From CAWJMN01 sp963844055 (GTDB lineage Bacteria > Planctomycetota > Planctomycetia > Pirellulales > Pirellulaceae), in contig CAWJMN010000001.1 of the NCBI GenBank assembly GCA_963844055.1, positions 3,100,001 through 3,164,000 of the forward strand: a stretch of DNA of 64,000 nt, in the 5' to 3' direction. The first letter of the stretch is position 1. The number at the start of each line of letters is the position of its first letter. The position numbers and the translations under genes were made by a program. The notes beneath the pieces are model-generated. The model had not been told where the DNA came from, did not search any database, and saw only the letters and a program-made list of their open reading frames with translations. Shown here piece by piece: positions 27,512 through 36,046 of this stretch.

Positions 27512-30388
27512 TTACTTCGGTTGGCCAATCAACTCAAAATCTGCGGCCCCACGGCCCAAATAGATCGAGTCAAACAGTCCCGCTTCGCCGTCGATCGGCG
27601 TGAAGGCCAGGCCGTTCAGCGTGAACTCACCGAAATCGGCATACAGATCACGTGTAACCACTACAAAATCACCGGGCGTGGCATCATTGACCGATACGCT
27701 GCCATTAAACGGCTCTGGGCCGGGGCCAGCATGGTAGCGGAACTTGATTCCCAAGGGACTTGGGCCCCAGACGCCATCATGATTCAGTTGTAGACAGATT
27801 TGAGTCCCGCCACGCTTGTTCCATAGGAAGCGAATGTAACGAAACTCGCCTGGACCTGGGTTCTCTTTGATTTTGACACCCAGCATGGGCAGCTTCGAAG
27901 ACAGCTTCTGTCCTGGCGTCACCCGCAAGGCAGCGTTGCCAACTCGCTTGAGATTTGTATCCAGCGACGCCGTGCCATCCCCTTCGTTGAGCAGTCCTAC
28001 AAATGCGGCATCGTCCTCAAAAATCACGAGCGGCTGTTCGACCGGGGGCTTCTCGCCAGCGACGACCTTCACTTGCACAGGAATCGCACCGCTGCGAAGC
28101 GTTCCCAGTGCCGGATCTTCTAGCTTTGCCACAATGCTAACCCCCGCCAAATCCCCGGGCGAAAGGCCGAACATGAATGCAACGGGAAATTCAAATGCTT
28201 CTTTGTCGGCAGCCACCACAAAACGTGGTGCGCTATAGGGCTTGGGCAAGCCTTCCAGCGTCAAGACCACAGGACCTGCCAAACCTGGCAAACGGGTGAC
28301 CTTGCCCGCCAACTTGCCGGTCTCTCCCAGCCCCGTCTTAGCCTCGACCGCTGGCGCACTGGTTAGTTGCAATGTCAGTGGTGCAGCAGCCACTAGTCGC
28401 ATTGATTCACTGGCAACGGTCGCAACTACATTCTTGCCGTCGGCCGATAGGATCTCGCCAACCAAGGCCAAGTCCCAGCCCATGAGCGGCAGATCCGCCG
28501 GGACCAAAACCGTTACCGGCATCTCTGCCTGATCGGCTGCCAGCGTTGGCGCACCTTCTAAGCGAAGGGCACGATCCAGATCATCTTGCTGTTGATCGGC
28601 GTTGTTGACCTTCACCGTCTTCTTTGGCATCGGCTGCGAGGTAACCAACTTGAAGCGAATGCTACCGGTCACTCCAGCGGCCCGCGCAATCTTGAGGGTG
28701 GTCGCCAGTTTCGCACCTTGGACCAACTGTGCACCTGCTGGAAGCTGCCACGCCAATTGTGCTGGCGTAGCGGTCGATGTTGCAAATCCAAAGCTGCGAC
28801 GAGTGGCCGCCAACTTGGAGGGAGCGGCATGCGTCGCAAATCGCACTAGCGGACTAGGTGTACCTTCTCCTGTAGCAACCGTCGTTAGCAGTGCGGGAGC
28901 CAATCCTTGCGCGGGAGCTGTAAACGAAACGATGGCTTGGCTTGCATTCGCAGGAATCACATTCCCCGCTACGCGAACCTCGCCCGGCAAACCAGGAAAG
29001 CTGAGCGTAATCGGCCCGGCATAGTTGTTACGAGCAACGCTGTAAGTAACAAGCTGCGTTCCCCCCAGCGGCAAGTTCAACTGAGATTCCGAAGCAGTCA
29101 CCACAAACGAGGGTGTGGCTAGATCGATCACTTCAATCCGATAAAAGCCTGTTGGCAAGCCGCGGCCTTCCATATCCTTGATCGCGATCTGCAACTTCGA
29201 AACACCAGCAGGCACAGCAAAATCCAAACCCGGATCTGCCGTTCCGGGCCGATCATCATTAGCGGCCAACTGAGCCCCTTGCTCGTTACGAATCATTAGC
29301 ACTGGATCAAGGCCGGAGCCCGCTCGCTGCGACATTACTTCGAATCGCAAATTCTGCCCCGCCGTGACAGGCAGCAAGTATTTGTCTTCTTCACCTGGCT
29401 TTGCCAGCGTGCCACTAATACCCACAGGAACTGCTGGCACATCAGCAACGGCGTTCGCCTGTGCATCAGGCTCCTTGGTTTCGACAATGCCGGTGGCAAG
29501 TACGCGAGGAGCACCTCCGGTCCATTTTGCTAACAAACTTGCGTCTGGCTGCAACATCCGTTCGCCCGGCAGGCCACTGGCGTCGCCAGCAAAGTTCAGG
29601 GCAAGGACTTGGCTACCAAAGGATTGCACAACCGCAGGCTGCGCGCCTTGTACCGCCAAAGGATACACTTGGTCGGCAAATTGCAAATCGCCGATGGTCA
29701 AACGAAAGAAGGCCGGGTTCCCTGCGCGGAACAGCTGATCATGTACTTCGACGGTATAGAGCCCATCTGCGGGCAGCGTAACCACTAGCCGAGCATCCCC
29801 ACCCAAGCTCATCTTGGGGGCGCTCCAAGCCAACTGTGTTCCGCGCGTGCTATAGATTCTTACAACAGGACGAAGGGCACTTCCCAGGCGAACCGCTTGA
29901 GCATCCAAAACAATCCGACTTCCCTTGGCCCCTTGAAACTGCGTCTTTAGCACTTGTGGCCCACTGCAAACTCCCTGCAAGGCAATGGGCAACGATTCAA
30001 CCTTCGGACCAAACGGGACCGTTGCCAAATGGTCGACAGCCAACTCGATCGGAGCAGAAACCCCGGTAGAGGTCGCAAAGCGAAACGGCAAAAAGCCTAC
30101 TTGGCTTTGAGGGCTAAGCGTCACTTCCAGTTCAACACGTGTGGCAGTTGCTCCAGGCCGCACGACTTGGGCCGCAATCGGTGCCTCGGCCGTAGAAAGC
30201 AAGCGAAGGTCCGGCGCAAGATCGGCACCATCTACCACAATCATAGTTGGCTTGCCCACCGTCAGCCCACGCTGCGAAAGTTGACTAATCGCTGGCGCTC
30301 CCCAAACCGCAGGAGAGATAACCAACAAGAGGGCCATCGCCTTAAGGAGGGTTTGCGCAGGACGGCGCCAAGCGTTCATTGCAGGCAT
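27512..30388 (-). CDS. Large secreted protein with pre-peptidase C-terminal-like beta domains
   Basis: 958 residues from ATG 30388; a TTG at 30421 would add 11. A signal peptide (TLLKAMALLLVISPAVWGAP) precedes an all-beta protein. Near the start it has ISQLSQRGLTVGKPTMIVVD, an IPT-like segment. Two PPC-like modules follow, marked by GLYTVEVHDQLFRAG and DKYLLPVTAGQNLRFEVMSQ, and AANDDRPGTADPGLDFAVP. A long Ala/Pro/Leu-rich part and a C-terminal jelly-roll-like end (RFLWNKRGGTQICLQLNHD) complete it. The composition is typical of planctomycete surface or periplasmic proteins found with DUF1549/1553 proteins. There is no catalytic motif. The function is unknown. Confidence 0.75.
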   Translation of the reverse strand: MPAMNAWRRPAQTLLKAMALLLVISPAVWGAPAISQLSQRGLTVGKPTMIVVDGADLAPDLRLLSTAEAPIAAQVVRPGATATRVELEVTLSPQSQVGFLPFRFATSTGVSAPIELAVDHLATVPFGPKVESLPIALQGVCSGPQVLKTQFQGAKGSRIVLDAQAVRLGSALRPVVRIYSTRGTQLAWSAPKMSLGGDARLVVTLPADGLYTVEVHDQLFRAGNPAFFRLTIGDLQFADQVYPLAVQGAQPAVVQSFGSQVLALNFAGDASGLPGERMLQPDASLLAKWTGGAPRVLATGIVETKEPDAQANAVADVPAVPVGISGTLAKPGEEDKYLLPVTAGQNLRFEVMSQRAGSGLDPVLMIRNEQGAQLAANDDRPGTADPGLDFAVPAGVSKLQIAIKDMEGRGLPTGFYRIEVIDLATPSFVVTASESQLNLPLGGTQLVTYSVARNNYAGPITLSFPGLPGEVRVAGNVIPANASQAIVSFTAPAQGLAPALLTTVATGEGTPSPLVRFATHAAPSKLAATRRSFGFATSTATPAQLAWQLPAGAQLVQGAKLATTLKIARAAGVTGSIRFKLVTSQPMPKKTVKVNNADQQQDDLDRALRLEGAPTLAADQAEMPVTVLVPADLPLMGWDLALVGEILSADGKNVVATVASESMRLVAAAPLTLQLTSAPAVEAKTGLGETGKLAGKVTRLPGLAGPVVLTLEGLPKPYSAPRFVVAADKEAFEFPVAFMFGLSPGDLAGVSIVAKLEDPALGTLRSGAIPVQVKVVAGEKPPVEQPLVIFEDDAAFVGLLNEGDGTASLDTNLKRVGNAALRVTPGQKLSSKLPMLGVKIKENPGPGEFRYIRFLWNKRGGTQICLQLNHDGVWGPSPLGIKFRYHAGPGPEPFNGSVSVNDATPGDFVVVTRDLYADFGEFTLNGLAFTPIDGEAGLFDSIYLGRGAADFELIGQPK

Positions 30389-30616
30389 GATGAAAATCGC
30401 CGGTGGGTGGAGAGAACTCAATTACCGAAGTGCCGCCCGCAAAAATCAGGCAGGTAGGAACAGGCAGCACCAACAACGAATTTGCAGCGAACAGCAACTT
30501 GCTGCAAACTTCAAGGGGCTAGTTGACCTAGCCCCCATCCAACCTGGCGCTATCCTCCATGGGTTTAGCGCCACCCTTGTTGTCATGATCGCATGGAATG
30601 CGTCAGCGGACAAAAA

Positions 30617-31996
30617 CTACTTCGAGTCACCGAAGGGATCGAAAGCTTCTTCGGCTTCCTTCTTCACTTCGGGCTTTGCCGCTGGCTTTTCAGCCTCAAC
30701 CGGAGCCTCGGCCGAAGCAGGCTTTACTTCCGAATCATCGTCGGCAAAGGGATCAACCTGATTGTCTGGCAGAGGTTGGGCGGCAACAGGCTTAGGACCA
30801 GCTTCTTCTTCCACCACTGGCGGAGCTACGCGTGGTCCAGCCACAGGGCCAACGTTTGGCAGGTTTCCAGGAACCTTGGGGATAGAACGCTGAGCAGCAC
30901 GTGTCAGCGAACCCCAAATCGAACCCTTGCCAGTTGGAGCAGCCTTAGCAACCGCAGGCTGCTCTTTAGGCGTTACCGAGGAGAAGGGATCATCTTCGGC
31001 AGGCTTTTCGTCGGTTGGCTTCTTCTCTTCAGCCGCAGGCTTTTCTTCTTCAGCAGCAGGTTCTTCGGCTGGTTTCTCCTCGGCTGGCATTTCTTCAGCA
31101 GGTTTCTCGTCCTCAGTAGCTGCTTTCTCTTCCGCAGGCATCTCTTCGGCGGGCTTTTCGTCACCGCCAAAAGGATCGTCACCGGCAGGCTTTTCTTCGG
31201 CAGCAGGCTTCTCTTCAGCTGCGGGTTTCTCGTCCGCAGGCTTCTCTTCTTCTGCCGCTGGCTCTTCGGCTGGCTTTTCTGCTGGTGCCTCGGCTGGAGC
31301 AGGAGCGCCAAACGGATCGTCTTCAGCAGGCTTTGGCGGGGCGACTGGCTTAGCAGGTGCCGCTGGCTTTACTGGTGCAGCTGGTACTGGCTTGGCAGGC
31401 GTAACCGCAGCGTCCATTGGCTCCGTATCTTCTGCGGGTGCAGGAGCGGGAGGTGCAGGTGGCGCTTCCTTGAACGGGTCGTTAGCATCTGGCTTGGTCG
31501 GTAGTGCTGCAGGTGCAACAGGCTTCTTGGAAGGGTCTCGCAAGACCTTCGATTCATCCGCTTGTCGTTGATCGTAGCGGCGCTGGGCACGACTTTGTGC
31601 CTCATTGTGAACCGTCAGCCGAGCCTTACGACGTTGGGCTTCCAGCTCTAAACGCTCGGCGCCTTGAACGCGTTCCAAGGCCTTGCCAACATTCACGATA
31701 CTGCCACCAGCAACTTCGTGCTGAGCACCCAAGCGGAAGTCTTCCGCTGCTTCATCAGGACGACCGAGCCGGCTTTCAGCCAACCCACGGAAGTAGAACA
31801 CCCGTGGATCCTTTGAACCACTGGCGATCGCTTCCGACAGGGCATCGTATGCCCCCTTATAGTCGTGCGAAAAATAGGAGTGAACTCCACGGCCGTACAG
31901 TTCACCTAGAAGCGTGTCCTGAGCCCCGGCCGTCGGAATAAAACAGCTCCATCCTGCAACGACCAAAAAACTGCTAAGCCACCATTTCCGCGACAT
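30617..31996 (-). CDS. Secreted TPR protein with long Pro/Ala/Glu/Lys-rich repeats and DPF motifs
   Basis: 459 residues. The signal peptide ends in FIPTAGAQ. A small TPR-like region at about 30-100 (GAYDALSEAIASGSKDPRVF, YFRGLAESRLGRPDEAAEDF) is followed by an Arg/Gln-rich helix. From about 155 to the end it is low complexity, built of EEKPAAEEKPA-type repeats interrupted by at least six DPF motifs (NDPFKE, DDPFGA, DDPFGG, DDPFSS, VDPFAD, FDPFGD). A conserved-looking island AAQRSIPKVPGNLPNVGP sits at about 370. The rest is probably disordered. TPRs suggest protein binding. No enzyme activity is predicted. Confidence 0.7.
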   Translation of the reverse strand: MSRKWWLSSFLVVAGWSCFIPTAGAQDTLLGELYGRGVHSYFSHDYKGAYDALSEAIASGSKDPRVFYFRGLAESRLGRPDEAAEDFRLGAQHEVAGGSIVNVGKALERVQGAERLELEAQRRKARLTVHNEAQSRAQRRYDQRQADESKVLRDPSKKPVAPAALPTKPDANDPFKEAPPAPPAPAPAEDTEPMDAAVTPAKPVPAAPVKPAAPAKPVAPPKPAEDDPFGAPAPAEAPAEKPAEEPAAEEEKPADEKPAAEEKPAAEEKPAGDDPFGGDEKPAEEMPAEEKAATEDEKPAEEMPAEEKPAEEPAAEEEKPAAEEKKPTDEKPAEDDPFSSVTPKEQPAVAKAAPTGKGSIWGSLTRAAQRSIPKVPGNLPNVGPVAGPRVAPPVVEEEAGPKPVAAQPLPDNQVDPFADDDSEVKPASAEAPVEAEKPAAKPEVKKEAEEAFDPFGDSK

Positions 31997-32339
31997 GTAA
32001 AAGCACTCCTAAGTCCACAACAAAATCGCAAATCTTCAGCAACTACAAACGCCAGGGCAACGCATGTTGCCAAGTTACTCTAGCTGCTAAAACTGTCTTT
32101 CTCAAAAGCGTGACAAAGAAGGGCCAGAAAAAGCCCCATTTGTCAAACAAAAAACACTACTCAGCTTAATCCGCCCAAGCACAACTGGCAAGCAATTCTG
32201 GCCGCTTTTGCCGGGATAGTGGAGGTTAATCCCTCCTAATCCTAGCCGGTGCGACCATTGCCTTGCCAAAACCAAAATGGGGGGCCCAAAAACGCCCCCC
32301 ATGACGAACAATCCTTCACAATTCCAAAGTCCCTTAGGC
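31997..32339. other. Intergenic region with several inverted repeats
   Basis: About 340 bases. It holds an imperfect inverted repeat at about 32110-32146 (TGACAAA...GGGC...GCCC...TTTGTCA), a GGAGG/CCTCC hairpin at 32221-32237, and the G/C-run terminator at 32277-32302. No gene is seen. Confidence 0.5.
32277..32302 (-). terminator. Terminator downstream of the DUF1080 gene
   Basis: ATGGGGGG (32277-32284) pairs with CCCCCCAT (32295-32302), 38 bases past the stop of the minus-strand DUF1080 gene. On the minus strand the hairpin is followed by TTTTGGTTTTGG. Confidence 0.65.
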
Positions 32340-32975
32340 TTAGTCAGCCAGGCGCTTTACCTTGACCGAACGGTACAGGACCGTGCTCTTAGGATCATGG
32401 GCTTGGAGAGCAAACGTCCCTTGGCTCAGCTTGATCGGGCCGGCCTTGTCGGCAGGTTCGGTGTAGTCAACGACAACTTTGTCATCGATCTTGACGATGA
32501 TGTGCTTGCCTTCGACCTTGATGTAGTAGTTGAACCACTTGTCGTCTTCTGCAGGAGCCTTCAAAACCTTGACGGTGTTGTACAAACCACCGGTCTTTTG
32601 TGGATCGGGAGCGTAAGTGTTGTTCACTTGGCACTCATAACCCTTAGCTGGCCAGCCCGTGTCTTGGAACTCGGTATGGATAAAGATGCCCGAGTTGCTG
32701 CTTGGCTTGGTCATGACTTCCGCCACGAATTCAAAGTTCTTAAAAGGCTTCTTATCGCCCACATAGAACAAGTGGCTGCGGTCGCCGTGCGTAACGATCA
32801 GGCCGTTTTCCAGCTTGATGCTGTTGGGGTTTTCATTAACCTTCCAGCCATCCAGGTTCTTGCCGTCAAAAATCGTGACCCAGCCGTCTTTGTCATCGGC
32901 TTGCGAAAAGGCACCCACAAAACCAACCAACCCGCACACGCAGGCCAACAACATCGCACGACAGAAATAGCGCAT
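32340..32975 (-). CDS. DUF1080 (3-keto-disaccharide hydrolase family) secreted protein
   Basis: 211 residues from ATG 32975, which follows a GAGGAG site. The signal peptide is LLACVCGLVGFVGAFSQA. The domain is a single DUF1080 concanavalin-like sandwich: GWVTIFDGKNLDGWKV at its start, SNSGIFIHTEFQ, GYECQVNNTY, and GTFALQAHDPKSTVLYRSVK at the end. Members of this family have been linked to 3-keto-glycoside hydrolysis, but many are uncharacterised. It is one of two DUF1080 proteins in the window. It is divergent from the leu leader. Confidence 0.88.
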   Translation of the reverse strand: MRYFCRAMLLACVCGLVGFVGAFSQADDKDGWVTIFDGKNLDGWKVNENPNSIKLENGLIVTHGDRSHLFYVGDKKPFKNFEFVAEVMTKPSSNSGIFIHTEFQDTGWPAKGYECQVNNTYAPDPQKTGGLYNTVKVLKAPAEDDKWFNYYIKVEGKHIIVKIDDKVVVDYTEPADKAGPIKLSQGTFALQAHDPKSTVLYRSVKVKRLAD

Positions 32976-33133
32976 CTTGAACTCCTCGACTAAAGTTACC
33001 AACCACGTCGTATGAGTTTGACGGCTTGAAAATGCACTGTAAACACCCCGCAAGGCATAAATCTGGGGCACAGACGCCGAAGTTCGGGGCTCCGGACAGG
33101 TGCAACCGGCCGGGATTTCTCAAAAAGCAAACC

Positions 33134-33162
33134 TTGACGCGATCTTTGCCGATGTATATTGT
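33134..33162 (+). promoter_or_regulatory. Probable promoter of the leu leader
   Basis: TTGACG (33134-33139), a 17-base spacer and TATTGT (33157-33162) match the housekeeping promoter consensus well. Transcription would start near 33169, about 50 bases before the leader ORF. Confidence 0.5.
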
Positions 33163-33221
33163 CAAAGGATAAGAAACGGGCGGAGAATCCGCTCTTTCCA
33201 CTTCGATTAGGTTTGGGTTCG

Positions 33222-33281
33222 ATGAAGATTCACAGCGTCCTACTTCTACTTCCAGCGTTGCTTGCAATCGGCAAGCCCTAG
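33222..33281 (+). CDS. Candidate leucine-rich leader peptide of leuA
   Basis: A 19-codon ORF encoding MKIHSVLLLLPALLAIGKP. Six of 19 codons are Leu, with four in a row (CTA CTT CTA CTT at 33240-33251) and a pair (TTG CTT at 33258-33263). It stands after a promoter-like sequence and just before a terminator, 386 bases upstream of the leuA start. Its stop TAG at 33279-33281 lies inside the segment able to act as antiterminator. The Shine-Dalgarno is weak (AGG ten bases upstream). It resembles in layout the proteobacterial leuL peptide, but could also be a chance ORF with signal-peptide-like composition. Confidence 0.5.
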   Translation: MKIHSVLLLLPALLAIGKP

Positions 33282-33346
33282 GGGTGCATGGACTCAGATT
33301 TGCCAAAATGCTTTACCCCAGGGCCTTAAAACCCTGGGGTTTTTTT
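33276..33346 (+). promoter_or_regulatory. Candidate leucine attenuator (antiterminator/terminator switch)
   Basis: Segment 33276-33285 (CCCTAGGGGT) can pair with 33315-33323 (ACCCCAGGG) over nine base pairs with one bulged A. That second segment is also the 5' arm of the terminator at 33315-33346, so the two structures exclude each other. The first segment contains the leader stop codon. A ribosome finishing the leader would mask it and let the terminator form. A ribosome stalled on the Leu codons at 33240-33251 would leave it free. A small hairpin (GCTTGC/GCAAGC, 33260-33276) lies in the leader ORF. Confidence 0.5.
33315..33346 (+). terminator. Rho-independent terminator in the leuA leader
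   Basis: A perfect nine-base-pair stem (33315-33323 with 33332-33340), an eight-base loop and a run of seven T. It ends nothing except the short leader ORF, and leuA follows on the same strand. Confidence 0.85.
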
Positions 33347-33667
33347 GTTTCTAGCCTCTTCATTCACGTCGAACTTGTCATTCAAAAAACGGGTTTTGTC
33401 ATGGCGGTAGCTCACCAATTCCAATTTCGCCTCACCACCCCCTCTCGGGGATGGCTGCTCCTAGCCGTGCCGGCGTCGGGCCGGCAATAGTGCCTTTAGC
33501 GAAGGTCACCTAGCGATTCCAAGCCCATGTGGAGTCGCCCCAGGCGTAAATGACGGAAGAAGACGGGGAATACGGATATAGTTCTGCCGCCCTAGCCCAA
33601 CAGAGCCTTTCCCCCTGGTGCATAACGAGTTACCTTAAAATCCAATACCAAAAGGACATACATAACC
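33347..33667. other. Untranslated region between attenuator and leuA
   Basis: About 320 bases without a convincing gene. A perfect GCCGGC hairpin lies at about 33468-33484. AAGGA about 12 bases before the leuA ATG is the likely ribosome site. A second promoter could be present but is not evident. Confidence 0.4.
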
Positions 33668-35209
33668 ATGTCGGAACCACGTCAGATCAAGATTTTCGAT
33701 ACGACCCTGCGCGACGGCGAGCAGTCCCCAGGCTGTAGCATGAACCGGCAAGAGAAGCTGGAAATGGCTCAGGCCCTGGTGGACCTTGGCGTCGACATCA
33801 TCGAAGCCGGCTTTCCAATCGCCTCCCCCGGCGACTTCGAATCGGTGAAGGAAATCGCCCAAACCGTTAAGGGAGCCACCATTTGCGGGCTGGCTCGCTG
33901 CAGCGATGGCGACATTGACCGCGCCTGGGAAGCCCTGAAATATGCCCCGCAAGCGCGGATCCACGTCTTTCTGGCGACTGGCGCTATCCACCGAGAATTC
34001 AAGCTCAAGATGACTCGTGAAGAGATCATCAAGCGGGCCATTGCCGGCGTTCGTCGTGCGGCAAGCTACTGCGAAGACATCGAATTCTCCCCGGAAGATG
34101 CTGCCCGGACGGAAAAAGACTTCCTGTGCGAGGTTGTCGAAGCGGCCATCAAAGCAGGTGCCACCACCGTCAACATTCCAGACACCGTGGGCTACGCCAC
34201 GCCAACCCACATGGCAGCGGTGATCTCGAACCTGAAGAATCGTGTTCCCAACATTGATAAGGCCGTGATTAGCACCCACTGCCATGATGATCTGGGAATG
34301 GCTGTCGCTAACAGCTTGGCCGCTGTCGAAGCAGGGGCAGGTCAGATTGAATGCACTATCAACGGCATCGGCGAGCGTGCTGGAAACTGCTCGCTGGAAG
34401 AAGCAGTCATGGCGCTGCGTACGCGTTCGGACTACTACAACTGCACCACGAACATTCAAACCCAACGTCTGGTTCCCACCAGTCGTTTACTGGCGTCGAT
34501 CACCGGCCTGCAAGTGCCGCGTAACAAGGCCATTGTGGGACGAAACGCGTTTGCGCATGAATCGGGCATCCACCAAGATGGCATGCTCAAAGAGCCTTCC
34601 ACCTACGAGATCATGCGTCCCGAAGATGTCGGTTTCCAAAAGACCGATTTGGTGCTGGGCAAGCACAGCGGACGGGCCGCTGTTGCCGATCGCGCTGCCA
34701 CACTGGGATACAAACTGCAGCCCGACCAATTGCTGAAGGTTTTTGAAAGCTTCAAAGCATTGGCCGACAAGAAGAAGGAAGTCTACGACGGAGATCTGAT
34801 CGCCCTGATCGATCAACAACTGCACGGCGTTTCACGGGAAGAATGGCACTTGGTCTCGTTTGAAGTGACAAGCGGTACCGGCCATGCTCCCAAGATGCGT
34901 TTAACTCTGCGACATGGCGATCGTGAGCAAACGGAAGAACTCTCCGAAGGGGATGGCCCTATCGACGCCGCCTTCCTGGCCACAGAGAAGATCACCGGCC
35001 TGAAGCTCAAGTGCGTCGAATACCAAGTTCGCTCCGCTACGCTGGGGCACGATGCGCTGGGAGAAGTCAACCTCGCCGTTGAGCACAATGGGCAAACCTT
35101 CCGCGGTCGTGGTGTTTCCACCGACACCGTCGAGGCAACTGTCCAGGCGATCCTCACGGCGGCGAACCGCATCGCCCAAACGAACGTTGGCCAAACAACT
35201 GCTGGGTAA
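33668..35209 (+). CDS. leuA: 2-isopropylmalate synthase
   Basis: 513 residues, the usual length of the long bacterial LeuA. It condenses acetyl-CoA with 2-oxoisovalerate, the first committed step of leucine synthesis, and is normally inhibited by leucine. The TIM-barrel domain starts with KIFDTTLRDGEQSPGCS (metal-binding Asp and catalytic Arg). It includes NIPDTVGYATPTHM and the metal ligand pair in STHCHDDLGMAVANSL. The FAHESGIHQDGMLK segment follows. The C-terminal regulatory domain from about residue 370 ends in STDTVEATVQAILTAANRI. No other leu gene is adjacent. The upstream leader appears to couple its expression to leucyl-tRNA supply. Confidence 0.95.
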   Translation: MSEPRQIKIFDTTLRDGEQSPGCSMNRQEKLEMAQALVDLGVDIIEAGFPIASPGDFESVKEIAQTVKGATICGLARCSDGDIDRAWEALKYAPQARIHVFLATGAIHREFKLKMTREEIIKRAIAGVRRAASYCEDIEFSPEDAARTEKDFLCEVVEAAIKAGATTVNIPDTVGYATPTHMAAVISNLKNRVPNIDKAVISTHCHDDLGMAVANSLAAVEAGAGQIECTINGIGERAGNCSLEEAVMALRTRSDYYNCTTNIQTQRLVPTSRLLASITGLQVPRNKAIVGRNAFAHESGIHQDGMLKEPSTYEIMRPEDVGFQKTDLVLGKHSGRAAVADRAATLGYKLQPDQLLKVFESFKALADKKKEVYDGDLIALIDQQLHGVSREEWHLVSFEVTSGTGHAPKMRLTLRHGDREQTEELSEGDGPIDAAFLATEKITGLKLKCVEYQVRSATLGHDALGEVNLAVEHNGQTFRGRGVSTDTVEATVQAILTAANRIAQTNVGQTTAG

Positions 35210-35244
35210 TCTAGCGAAGAAATTCCTATTGATGCATAAATGAG

Positions 35245-35286
35245 CCTCGCCACCCCATCACCAATGGGCTCTGGCGGGGCTTTTTC
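35245..35286 (+). terminator. Terminator after leuA
   Basis: GCCTCGCCA (35245-35253) pairs with TGGCGGGGC (35273-35281) with one G-T pair, followed by five T. Confidence 0.8.
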
Positions 35287-35448
35287 GTACCCCCGATCAA
35301 TTGCCTACCAACAGAAAACCGACGATAATTTGCCTCGACAGGTTTTACCTGCTAAGATTTAACCGTTGGGCATAGTTCCTTTTGGGAGTAAACTAAACCC
35401 AGTCGGTTCGTTTCGCGGTCCCCATGGAATGATTTTTGGAGCTTGCAG

Positions 35449-35850
35449 TTGTTCTCGCTTTCCACCAAGTCGATGGGTAATGCGGTCCTAGCAGTTTTGC
35501 TAGTGATCAATTGCTTGCATTGCTGGTATGGCGAAGCACGGGTGCTGGCTTTCCAAGCCCATCAGCAATACTGCGCTACACATCACAAGCCGATGCCCTT
35601 GGATCCTCTGCGGGGCGCTTGCCACAATGAGTCTGGCTGCATCTGTCACGGTGCAACGTTGGTGGCTACTTTTGATGCCGATGCCGCGATGCCGGAAGTT
35701 TCGCAATTGGAATTCTTCCTCGCGTCGGCCCAGGATTCTGCCTTTCACGGTGATTTGCCCGCTGGCTTAGCTGCCGCTGGTGATTTGCCGCAGGTTTATG
35801 GCATTTCCGGTAGGATGCTGCGCACTCAGTTCACTTCTTTCTTGAACTGA
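35449..35850 (+). CDS. Small Cys/His-rich protein upstream of the metal efflux genes
   Basis: About 133 residues. The N-terminus is a hydrophobic helix (NAVLAVLLVINCLHCWYGEA), then HQQYCATHHKPM and RGACHNESGCICHGATLV, with at least six Cys and several His in 60 residues. That fits metal binding outside the membrane. The start is uncertain: TTG at 35449 has GGAG eight bases upstream; TTG 35443 and ATG 35473 are alternatives. It is 196 bases before the efflux adaptor gene on the same strand. I infer a metal-binding or sensing accessory. The family is not recognised. Confidence 0.55.
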   Translation: MFSLSTKSMGNAVLAVLLVINCLHCWYGEARVLAFQAHQQYCATHHKPMPLDPLRGACHNESGCICHGATLVATFDADAAMPEVSQLEFFLASAQDSAFHGDLPAGLAAAGDLPQVYGISGRMLRTQFTSFLN

Positions 35851-36046
35851 CTCTTTGCGGAAACGCCTTTTGCGTTCGCTACGCTACCGTAGTGCTCTAA
35901 GCAAAGGCTGTTAGTTTCCTCGCAGTTGCACCCCGTTCAGCATTCAAAATACGCTTTGCATTCCCTCCCGGATTCCAGAGCACTTTTTGCTTCTGGCAAT
36001 CACTTGCCGATCGATTCCTACCACCGCTTTTGATAAAGACTGTCCC

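Noticed and set aside
30593..31571. Long plus-strand frames opposite the TPR protein
   Set aside because: They are shadows of the repetitive minus-strand gene; Ser/Gly/Phe-rich translations come from the complementary codons.
33284..33490. A 68-residue open frame after the leu leader
   Set aside because: It runs straight through a perfect terminator and has no ribosome site or protein-like conservation.
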